DNA of 64,000 bases from assembly GCA_965207335.1 (NCBI GenBank), contig OZ242267.1:1116001-1180000 (forward strand). Direction: 5' to 3'. Below the pieces are notes generated by a model that saw only the letters and a program-made list of their open reading frames with translations, ran no database searches and had not been told where the DNA came from. This document shows positions 54,323 through 61,330 of the stretch, piece by piece. Position 1 is the stretch's first letter; each line of letters begins with the position of its first letter. A program made the translations under genes and the position numbers. The stretch comes from G965207335 sp965207335. GTDB taxonomy: Bacteria > Pseudomonadota > Gammaproteobacteria > PS1 > Pseudothioglobaceae.

Positions 54323-55327
54323 ATGAAAAATTTAGCAAACCAAACAATACCGTCTTATAGACAGGCTTATAGTGATAGAACCGCATACACAATGGCGTGT
54401 TTATCCGAGTTAGCGTATTTAAGGTTTAATCCTCTTATAAGCAAATATAAAAAAGATTTTTTTATAAAAAATATAACTAACTTAATTGATGGCGGTAAAA
54501 AAAACTCACTATTAAAATTAATTGATATTGTTGGATATGATCATAATGAAGAAAACAAAAAACTTATAAAGGAGTTAGCTAGTTTGAACTTTACTATTGT
54601 TGAAAAATTTGATAGTGAAGGCACTCAGGCTATTTTAGTAACAAATAATGAATATCTTGTTTTAGCGTTTAGAGGCACAGAAGCAACAAGTATTAAAGAT
54701 ATTAAATCTGATTTTAAAGCAACAACACAGCCTTGTACCACAAATGGTAAGGTTCACAGTGGATTTCAAGAGGCTTTTGACAAAGTTGTACAAGACATTG
54801 AACAATCACTTAATAGTGAGGAGTTAAAAAACAAGCCATTATTTATTACTGGACATAGTTTAGGTGGCGCTTTAGCTACTATAGCAACTAAACAAATAAC
54901 ACATACAGGAGGTAATGCTGGATGTTATACATTTGGTTCACCAAGAGTAGGAGATGAGGACTGGATATACGGCTTAAAAACACCAATATATAGAATAGTT
55001 AATGCTGCTGATTGTGTAACAATGTTGCCACCGTCTGATGAGTTAATCAGCATAATTAGTTGGTTTGTTGGTTTTCTCTCAAACAATATTAAAAAGCTTC
55101 TATTATCAAAGTTTGGTGGCTATTTACATGGTGGCAATATGCGATATATGACAAATTGCCCAAAAGGTGATTACAAAAATGTAAAACTACTATATTCCGT
55201 TAGCTTCTTTCGCAGAATTAAGGCTTTAATTATCAAAAAACTACCTTGGAAAAAAGTGTTAAGTGATCATTCTATAACTGTGTATAGAAAAAAATTATTT
55301 ATTATTGCACAGAAAAGAAATCAATAA
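54323..55327 (+). CDS. Class 3 lipase-like hydrolase
   Basis: 334 residues. The nucleophile motif GHSLGGALA is near 176, LVLAFRGTEA precedes it as the oxyanion region, and the acid and base residues are probably in NAADCVTMLPP and SDHSITVYR. No signal peptide, so a cytosolic phospholipase or lipase. Such genes occur as toxic effectors in defence loci, but here this is only suggested by position between two methylase 3'-end copies. Confidence 0.8.
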   Translation: MKNLANQTIPSYRQAYSDRTAYTMACLSELAYLRFNPLISKYKKDFFIKNITNLIDGGKKNSLLKLIDIVGYDHNEENKKLIKELASLNFTIVEKFDSEGTQAILVTNNEYLVLAFRGTEATSIKDIKSDFKATTQPCTTNGKVHSGFQEAFDKVVQDIEQSLNSEELKNKPLFITGHSLGGALATIATKQITHTGGNAGCYTFGSPRVGDEDWIYGLKTPIYRIVNAADCVTMLPPSDELISIISWFVGFLSNNIKKLLLSKFGGYLHGGNMRYMTNCPKGDYKNVKLLYSVSFFRRIKALIIKKLPWKKVLSDHSITVYRKKLFIIAQKRNQ

Positions 55328-55344
55328 TATCTTAATAAGATTGA

Positions 55345-55482
55345 ATCCTCACAAGCAAACAATAAAACCAAGACACCACCACCTTAGAAGCAAAAATTAA
55401 TAAACTGGTTTATAGGCTTTATAATCTAACTATTGATGAGATAGCAATTATTGAGGGTAAAAAAATAGGTAAAATATAAACT
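55345..55482 (+). pseudogene. Methylase 3'-end scar 1
   Basis: Translation: ILTSKQ, stop, then DTTTLEAKINKLVYRLYNLT, IDEIAIIEGKK and a stop, a clear diverged copy of the Eco57I-methylase C-terminus. It ends GTAAAATATA just before the next gene. No other part of a methylase is present. Confidence 0.85.
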
Positions 55483-56610
55483 ATGAATTGGATTAAACAA
55501 CAAGTTATTAGCCTAAAAGATTGGATTAAACAACATAAATTTATCTCTTTTATTAGTTCTTTAGTTATACTTGTTTTTATATTTGGTATATGTTTATTTT
55601 TTAATTTTGAAGGAACAATGAAATATGTAGGGATAAATCTTAATGAAAGACAAGATATTAAGTGGGAAAATATTAAAAATACAGGTTATGCTTTAGGTGT
55701 ATTATTACTGATAATACAAATATCAATCTCTAATCGCCGAGCAGATGCCGCAGAAAAAACAGCTAAAGCAACATTATCAGCAAATATAGAACAACGCTAT
55801 GATAATGCCGTCAATCACTTAAAAGCAGAAGAGCCATTTATTAGAATTGGTGCGATTTATAGTTTATATCATATCTCACAATCTAGTGATAGCCACGACA
55901 ATGCTATTTTTGATATGTTTTGCTCATATTTAAAGCGTAATAAAAATAAATTGTCTACTAAAGAAAAACAAATTATTATAGATAAGTTGTTTAGAGTTAA
56001 TCAAGAGAGCAGAGTTCTTAAAGATATTAAAGAAATAGATTTAACTAATGCAAATTTAACAGGGGCAAACTTAACAGAGGCAAACTTAACAGAGGCAGAT
56101 TTAACAGGGGCAAATTTAACAGGGGCAAACTTAACAGAGGCAAACTTAACAGAGGCAGATTTAACAGGGGCAGATTTAACAGGGGCAGATTTAACAGGGG
56201 CAAACTTAACAGATGTGCAAGTACCATATGCATGGAATCAGTGGATGATGATTAAATATCTTAAAGGTGCTAAACTGGATAATATTACATTTGGTAGTGG
56301 TGTAACTTTTAAAAATAAAGATTTAACAAAAGTAAGTTTTAAGAAAGCAAATCTAAGTTATATAGATTTAACAGGGGCAAACTTAACAGGGGCAGATTTA
56401 ACAGGGGCAAACTTAACAGGGGCAGATTTAACAGGGGCAAACTTAACAGGGGCAGATTTAACAGGAGTTATAGGGTTAACTTTTGAGCAATTAGGTCAAG
56501 TAAAATGTTTGTATGATATTGAAGGTATAAATCAAGAACTTGACAAACAATTAAAGCAAGAAAAACCAGAACTTTTTAAAAAATTAAAGGAGGATAGTGA
56601 TGGACATTAA
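55483..56610 (+). CDS. Membrane-anchored pentapeptide-repeat protein
   Basis: 375 residues. Helices near 20-42 and 66-82 are followed by a helical segment (AEEPFIRIGAIYSLYHISQS) of a kind common in membrane pentapeptide proteins. Two blocks of A(N/D)LTG/E pentapeptides follow (about 186-246 and 290-328), separated by a 50-residue spacer. The repeats fold as a right-handed beta-helix. Its end overlaps the Ubl gene by 11 nt and contains that gene's aaaggagg site, so the two are translationally coupled. It may anchor or serve the Bub system at the membrane; this is inference. Confidence 0.8.
   Translation: MNWIKQQVISLKDWIKQHKFISFISSLVILVFIFGICLFFNFEGTMKYVGINLNERQDIKWENIKNTGYALGVLLLIIQISISNRRADAAEKTAKATLSANIEQRYDNAVNHLKAEEPFIRIGAIYSLYHISQSSDSHDNAIFDMFCSYLKRNKNKLSTKEKQIIIDKLFRVNQESRVLKDIKEIDLTNANLTGANLTEANLTEADLTGANLTGANLTEANLTEADLTGADLTGADLTGANLTDVQVPYAWNQWMMIKYLKGAKLDNITFGSGVTFKNKDLTKVSFKKANLSYIDLTGANLTGADLTGANLTGADLTGANLTGADLTGVIGLTFEQLGQVKCLYDIEGINQELDKQLKQEKPELFKKLKEDSDGH
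56038..56465 (+). repeat. 15-bp tandem repeats encoding pentapeptides
   Basis: Units such as GCAAACTTAACAGGG and GCAGATTTAACAGGG repeat almost exactly at about 56048-56214 and 56371-56465. Identical codon use from unit to unit suggests recent expansion. Confidence 0.85.
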
Positions 56611-57313
56611 AATTAACGGTATAGAAAAATCAATTTTGGGCTTATTTAGAGGAACAGATTTATATAAACTTGGCGAGGTATCTGATGCAGATAAACTATT
56701 TTTAGATATTAAGGGCGAAGTGGATATTCCCGTTACTCAAGAGGATTATATTATCTTGACGGGTGGAGAAAATTTTACAGCAGGGAAATCTGATATATCG
56801 GATAATCCCACATTAAAGCAAAAAATCTCTATCAAATTAAATGGCGTTGAAATTGAATTATCAACACCAAAAATTACTGGTAGCGATATTCGTAAAAAAG
56901 ATAGCACAATGGAATCTAGTCAATTATATGCAGATATATCCAATCAACCTGACCAATATATTGCAGATGATTTTAGATTGATTGTTGGTAATAATACTTG
57001 TTTTATCACTATTCCGTTTGTGGATGAGGAAATTATTGATATTGAGGAATGCACAAAGCATGACCGCAAACCACCCAAAGGACAGAAAAAATACAGAATT
57101 AAAATAGATGGTGAAAAATATATTGTTGAAAGATCACATTTATTGGGTAAAGAGATTCTAGCCTTAGCTGGCAAGGAATGGCAACAGTTTGGATTACAAC
57201 AAAAATTTAAAGGCGGTAAAAGAGAAGCTATTCAACCTGAGAAAGATGTGGATTTTGCAAATAAAGGTGTTGAACGGTTTGAAACCGTGCCAAAACAAGC
57301 ACAACAAGGCTAA
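56600..57313 (+). CDS. Multi-ubiquitin-like protein (Bub-type Ubl)
   Basis: 237 residues from the ATG at 56600, 6 nt after aaaggagg; a GTG at 56597 is also possible but too close. Three beta-grasp units are visible: about 1-72 (LFLDIKGEVDIPV, ILTGGENF), about 73-147 (ISIKLNGVEIEL, ITGSDIR), and about 158-237 (YRIKIDGEKY, LLGKEILALAG). The chain ends GVERFETVPKQAQQG, the type of tail seen in bacterial multi-ubiquitin proteins. It is the likely conjugation or signalling protein of the operon. Confidence 0.85.
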   Translation: MDIKINGIEKSILGLFRGTDLYKLGEVSDADKLFLDIKGEVDIPVTQEDYIILTGGENFTAGKSDISDNPTLKQKISIKLNGVEIELSTPKITGSDIRKKDSTMESSQLYADISNQPDQYIADDFRLIVGNNTCFITIPFVDEEIIDIEECTKHDRKPPKGQKKYRIKIDGEKYIVERSHLLGKEILALAGKEWQQFGLQQKFKGGKREAIQPEKDVDFANKGVERFETVPKQAQQG

Positions 57314-57315
57314 AT

Positions 57316-57705
57316 ATGGATTTTGCATTGCCAGATGACGATACAAATTTTTTAAACACTTCTTTTAATGGCAAGTGGGATGGCATTGTTAGCAATGTAG
57401 AACGAGGTATAATTATTAAAAATTACCCTTTGCCAGATGGCTACAACCATAAAGAAGTAGAAATGATGATTTTAGTCCCACAAGACTATCCAGTAGCTGC
57501 ACTGGATATGTTTTATATATTTCCAGAAATCACTAAAACTAATGGCAGAATTATTGAGGCATTAAACACTGAATCTCATCTTGATAGACAATGGCAGCGC
57601 TGGTCAAGGCACTATCCATGGCAAGCAGGTATCCATAACATAGCCACACACCTACAAGTGGTTAAAAATTCTTTAATAGAGGAATTAAATAGAGGAATTA
57701 AATAG
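57316..57705 (+). CDS. E2-like protein (Prok-E2 family) lacking cysteine
   Basis: 129 residues. The segments YPLPDGYNHKEVEMMILVPQ, YPVAALDMFYIFP and RQWQRWSRHYPWQAG match the prokaryotic E2-like family that accompanies multi-ubiquitin genes. The translated protein contains no cysteine at all, so it cannot form a ubiquitin-type thioester. It is therefore a scaffold or an E2 working by another route. Two nt separate it from the Ubl gene and the next gene starts directly after its stop. Confidence 0.8.
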   Translation: MDFALPDDDTNFLNTSFNGKWDGIVSNVERGIIIKNYPLPDGYNHKEVEMMILVPQDYPVAALDMFYIFPEITKTNGRIIEALNTESHLDRQWQRWSRHYPWQAGIHNIATHLQVVKNSLIEELNRGIK

Positions 57706-59091
57706 ATGAAATATTCTTTATCTCTAAGTGGAGTGCAGCATAAAAAATTAAAAACCCATCTATTTATAGACAATTTAGAGTCCGTAGCGTTGATTTTTTG
57801 CCATCAATCTATTAGCACAAAGCAAATTAAATTAGTGGCGTTTGATATAGTTTTAATACCAGATAAAGAATGCGAAAGAAGTAAAACTAATATTACTTGG
57901 TCTGTTGAAAAATATTTTACTCCTAAGCAAATTGAGACAATAGATAAAAATAAATTATCCTTAATAACAATACATAGCCACCCTAAAGGTTTTAATGACT
58001 TCTCAAAGATAGATGACGATAATGATAAAACTTTGTTTTCATCTGTTAATAATTGGTTTGATAATAATAGAGCCAACGGCTCAGCTATTATGCTACCTAA
58101 TGGCGATATTTTTGGTAGGATTGTTAGCGATAAAGGCAAATTTATACCATTTTCGCATATAAGTATTGCAGGTAGTAACATTCAAATGCTAAGGCATAAA
58201 AATAAAAACTATCAAGTGCCAGAATTTGCTAAAAGAATTGCACAAACCTTTGGTAAAGGTACTTTTTCTGTTTTAAAACAATTAAAAGTAGGCGTAATTG
58301 GTTGCTCTGGCACTGGTAGTATTATAATTGAATTATTAGCTCGTAATTGTATTGGTGAGTTAGTTATTATTGACCCTGATACAGTAGAGGAAAAAAATCT
58401 AAACAGAATATTAAATACTTCGTTAGTAGATGCACAGCAAAATAAACCTAAGGTAGAAATATTAAAAAAAGCCATTAAAAAAATAGGTTTAGGCACTAAT
58501 GTTTTAACTTATCAATCCACAACATACGATAAAAAAGTTATATCTGCATTAAAGCAATGCAATATTTTATTTGGTTGTGTGGATTCTGCACTTGGTCGTT
58601 ATCATTTAGATTGTTTATCATCTGCGTACTTAATACCTTATTTTGATGTGGGTGTGGGTATTGAATCTGATAAAAAAGGTGGTATAAACCAAGCTATTAT
58701 GGTATCGCATTATATAGAACCAGCAGTATCAAGCCTATTATCAAGAGGGGCATATACCAGTGAGCAAGTAAGTGCAGAGAGTTTAAAAGAAAGTAATCCT
58801 GCTGATTATAAAAAACAACAGCAAGAGGGATATATTATTGGTGTAGATGAAAACCAGCCAGCAGTTATATCTATCAATATGCAAGCCGCGTGTATGGCTT
58901 TTAATGATTTTATGGCCCGTATTCACAATTATCGCTTAGACGATAATAGCGAATTTAGCATTCAAAAAATAAGTTTAACCCATGGATACTATGAACATAA
59001 GCAAGATAATACAGGTGTACACAAACTGTTTATAAAAGATTTAGGCAAAGCAGACCAGTCTAATTTATTAAATTATGCTAAAGATTCTTAA
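57706..59091 (+). CDS. JAB deubiquitinase-like / ThiF E1-like fusion
   Basis: 461 residues. The N-terminal JAMM metalloprotease (about 1-150) has HSHPKGFNDFSKID, an exact HxH-x7-S-x2-D. The E1 (ThiF/MoeB) domain (about 170-440) has the nucleotide motif VIGCSGTGSIIIE, DPDTVEEKNLNR and FGCVDSALGR. It would adenylate the Ubl C-terminus, while the JAB part could trim or release it. No CxxC zinc pair is seen; the catalytic cysteine is not obvious, with candidates in the QCNILFGCVD region and AACMAF. It overlaps the last gene by 17 nt. Confidence 0.88.
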   Translation: MKYSLSLSGVQHKKLKTHLFIDNLESVALIFCHQSISTKQIKLVAFDIVLIPDKECERSKTNITWSVEKYFTPKQIETIDKNKLSLITIHSHPKGFNDFSKIDDDNDKTLFSSVNNWFDNNRANGSAIMLPNGDIFGRIVSDKGKFIPFSHISIAGSNIQMLRHKNKNYQVPEFAKRIAQTFGKGTFSVLKQLKVGVIGCSGTGSIIIELLARNCIGELVIIDPDTVEEKNLNRILNTSLVDAQQNKPKVEILKKAIKKIGLGTNVLTYQSTTYDKKVISALKQCNILFGCVDSALGRYHLDCLSSAYLIPYFDVGVGIESDKKGGINQAIMVSHYIEPAVSSLLSRGAYTSEQVSAESLKESNPADYKKQQQEGYIIGVDENQPAVISINMQAACMAFNDFMARIHNYRLDDNSEFSIQKISLTHGYYEHKQDNTGVHKLFIKDLGKADQSNLLNYAKDS

Positions 59092-59425
59092 AAAAATAAA
59101 TACGGTCTTAAATGAGTTTTTTGGTTTTTTAAAACCTAAATATAAGACTGTATGGATAGAAAATTTACCAAAAAATCTTAAAAAAAGAACAATTTATATA
59201 GTAGGTGGCAGAAAATACCCTTTCCAAGCTGTTTTTTTATGCCCTAAAAGTTGCGGTAAAACAATGTACCTTAATATATCACCACAACATAAAAGGCAGG
59301 AGAGATGGCAAATTACAGAACATAAAAATGGCACTTTATCGCTATATCCATCTATTTGGATGAAAACTTTTGATTGCGGTTGTCATTACTGGTTTAAAAA
59401 AGGGTATATTGTTTGGACTAAATAA
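59075..59425 (+). CDS. DUF6527 protein (BubE-like)
   Basis: 116 residues. AVFLCPKSCGKTMYLNISPQ, SLYPSIW, and CGCHYWFKKG are the signature of DUF6527. Cysteines and histidines in these motifs suggest metal binding. The family is found at the end of multi-ubiquitin operons and has been suggested to process the Ubl; here that role is inference. It overlaps the E1 gene by 17 nt and is followed by methylase 3'-end scar 2. Confidence 0.85.
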   Translation: MLKILKKINTVLNEFFGFLKPKYKTVWIENLPKNLKKRTIYIVGGRKYPFQAVFLCPKSCGKTMYLNISPQHKRQERWQITEHKNGTLSLYPSIWMKTFDCGCHYWFKKGYIVWTK

Positions 59426-59427
59426 AA

Positions 59428-59542
59428 AAATACACCGCAAACCTAAAAGCAAAAATTGATAAACTGGTTTATAAACTTTATAATCTAACTATTGATGAGA
59501 TAAAGATTGTTGAAAATAATAAATAGCAGTAAAATATAATAC
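59428..59542 (+). pseudogene. Methylase 3'-end scar 2
   Basis: Reads KYTANLKAKIDKLVYKLYNL, TIDEIKIVENNK and stop, closer to scar 1 than to the methylase at 54279. It ends GTAAAATATAAT directly before the next gene. Confidence 0.85.
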
Positions 59543-60436
59543 ATGAATCATCAAAATAACAAACCAAAATTTTATCGCCAAAGATTTTTACTATCTTTAT
59601 TGTATTACATTAATAGAGAAATTACTAGAACTGACTTACATAAACATAGTTTTTTATTCTCCTCTATGGGTTATGACTTTCTGCCTTTTAAGTATGGTTG
59701 TTATTCCTTTCAATTAGACAAAGATTTATTAGATTTATCGAAGCAAAATTTTATAAAAATTAGCAATAACAAGATAAAACTTGTCATAGATTGTAATCCT
59801 ATTACTTGGTTAAAAGTTAAAGATAGTAATCGTTTATTTACCTACCCAGAGGAACAAAGGCAACTAAAAGGTGATGATTTAATAGCACTAACCTATAAAA
59901 AATACCCATATTATGCAATAAACAGCGAGATTATCAACCGTATTTGCCAGCCACATGATAAACAAAAAATACAAGAAGAAAAATCTGCTATTAACAGTAA
60001 TAAAGAGATTATTTATACCATTGGTTATGAGGGTATTAGCATAGAGATTTATATAAATAAACTCATTAAAAACAATATAAAATTACTATGCGATGTGCGT
60101 AAAAACCCATTTAGCCGAAAGTTTGGTTTTAGTAGTAAAACACTCAGCAATATTTTATCAAAACTTAATATTGATTATGCACACATCCCACAATTAGGAA
60201 TTGAATCCTATAAAAGACAAAATTTAAACGATAAAAAAGATTATAAAAAATTATTCGCCGAGTATAAAATAACACTACCTAGTAAACAGAAAGCATTATA
60301 TCAAGTTATAAACTTACAAAAGCAGTATAAAAGAATTGCATTAACATGTTTTGAAAAACACCATAATGACTGCCATCGTCATTGTGTTAGTGATTATCTT
60401 ACTAATAATTATAAAACTAAAATCATACACTTATAA
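59543..60436 (+). CDS. Winged-helix plus DUF488 protein
   Basis: 297 residues. Residues about 5-75 look like a winged helix (RFLLSLLYYINREITRTDLH). Residues about 155-295 are DUF488: YTIGYEGISIEIYINKLI, LLCDVRKNPFSRKFGFS, and CFEKHHNDCHRH, which has histidines and cysteines as in the family. Biochemical function is unknown. DUF488 proteins are frequent in defence and mobile contexts. Two nt separate it from the partner gene. Confidence 0.8.
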   Translation: MNHQNNKPKFYRQRFLLSLLYYINREITRTDLHKHSFLFSSMGYDFLPFKYGCYSFQLDKDLLDLSKQNFIKISNNKIKLVIDCNPITWLKVKDSNRLFTYPEEQRQLKGDDLIALTYKKYPYYAINSEIINRICQPHDKQKIQEEKSAINSNKEIIYTIGYEGISIEIYINKLIKNNIKLLCDVRKNPFSRKFGFSSKTLSNILSKLNIDYAHIPQLGIESYKRQNLNDKKDYKKLFAEYKITLPSKQKALYQVINLQKQYKRIALTCFEKHHNDCHRHCVSDYLTNNYKTKIIHL

Positions 60437-60438
60437 TT

Positions 60439-61260
60439 ATGCTAACAAAAGTTTTAATTAGTGTTAAAACCTATCCAACCTTATCAGCAAAATATAATGA
60501 ATTAGTTTGCACTGCTGGATTTTTAGATAATGGTTCTTGGATTAGGATTTATCCTCTACCATTTAGGGCTTTAGAAAATGAACAAAAATTTAATAAATGG
60601 CAATGGATTGAATTAGATATAGAAAGGAATCAATCAGATACAAGACCAGAAAGTTACAAAGTAAAAGATATTGATAGTTTAAAAGTTATTAGAACAATAG
60701 GTACCGAGCAAAACTGGTTTAGACGCAAAAAGTTTATTAATAAAAATACTGTATATGATGATTTATCAATTTTAATTGATAATGCTCATCAAAATAAATT
60801 ATCTCTCGCAACTTTTAAACCAACTAAAATCATAGACTTTATTGTAAAAGAAGCAGACAGAGATTGGGACCAAGATAAATTAGACAATCTCAAAGCAAAA
60901 TCTCAGCAATTATCATTTTTTCAAAGTGAAAATGAAATAAAAAAAGAGTTTGATTTAGTCAATAAACTGCCTTATAAGTTTTCTTATAAATTTGAGGATA
61001 TGAATGGCAAACAATCAACTTTAATGATTGAGGATTGGGAAGTTGGGGCGTTATATTGGAACTGCTTAAAATATTCTAGTGGTAATGAACAACAAGCGAT
61101 TAAAGAAGTAAAACAAAAATATTTTGATACTTTTACTAAAGAATGCGATATTTTGTTATTTTTAGGAACAACAAGACAATATCATATCTGGGCTAATAAT
61201 CCGTTTGTAATTGTTGGAATTTTTTATCCCAAAAAAAATCTACAACCACCACTTTTTTAA
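60439..61260 (+). CDS. Conserved protein of unknown function paired with DUF488
   Basis: 273 residues, no signal peptide or membrane helix. The segments VLISVKTYPTLSAKYNELVC, GSWIRIYPLPFRALE and ILLFLGTTRQYHIWANNPF are distinctive. I have a general impression that this type of protein is encoded next to DUF488 genes in other bacteria, but cannot name a family. It forms a two-gene unit with the preceding gene, followed by scar 3. Confidence 0.65.
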   Translation: MLTKVLISVKTYPTLSAKYNELVCTAGFLDNGSWIRIYPLPFRALENEQKFNKWQWIELDIERNQSDTRPESYKVKDIDSLKVIRTIGTEQNWFRRKKFINKNTVYDDLSILIDNAHQNKLSLATFKPTKIIDFIVKEADRDWDQDKLDNLKAKSQQLSFFQSENEIKKEFDLVNKLPYKFSYKFEDMNGKQSTLMIEDWEVGALYWNCLKYSSGNEQQAIKEVKQKYFDTFTKECDILLFLGTTRQYHIWANNPFVIVGIFYPKKNLQPPLF

Positions 61261-61262
61261 CA

Positions 61263-61291
61263 AGTTTATAGGCTTTATAATATAACTGTTA
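61263..61291 (+). pseudogene. Methylase 3'-end scar 3 (short)
   Basis: GTTTATAGGCTTTATAATAT matches scar 1 (55410 region) with one difference and reads VYRLYNIT in the right frame. Only about 29 nt remain. Confidence 0.6.
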
Positions 61292-61330
61292 ATTATATTT
61301 TTAAAATTAGATTTTATTATAACCGCTATT

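Noticed and set aside
56045..56233. Minus-strand open frame with LLSLPLLNLP repeats
   Set aside because: It is the reverse complement of the pentapeptide-coding 15-bp repeats and has no independent support.
56038..56465. Regular short repeats considered as a CRISPR array
   Set aside because: The units are 15 bp, contiguous, without spacers, and in frame with a protein-coding gene.
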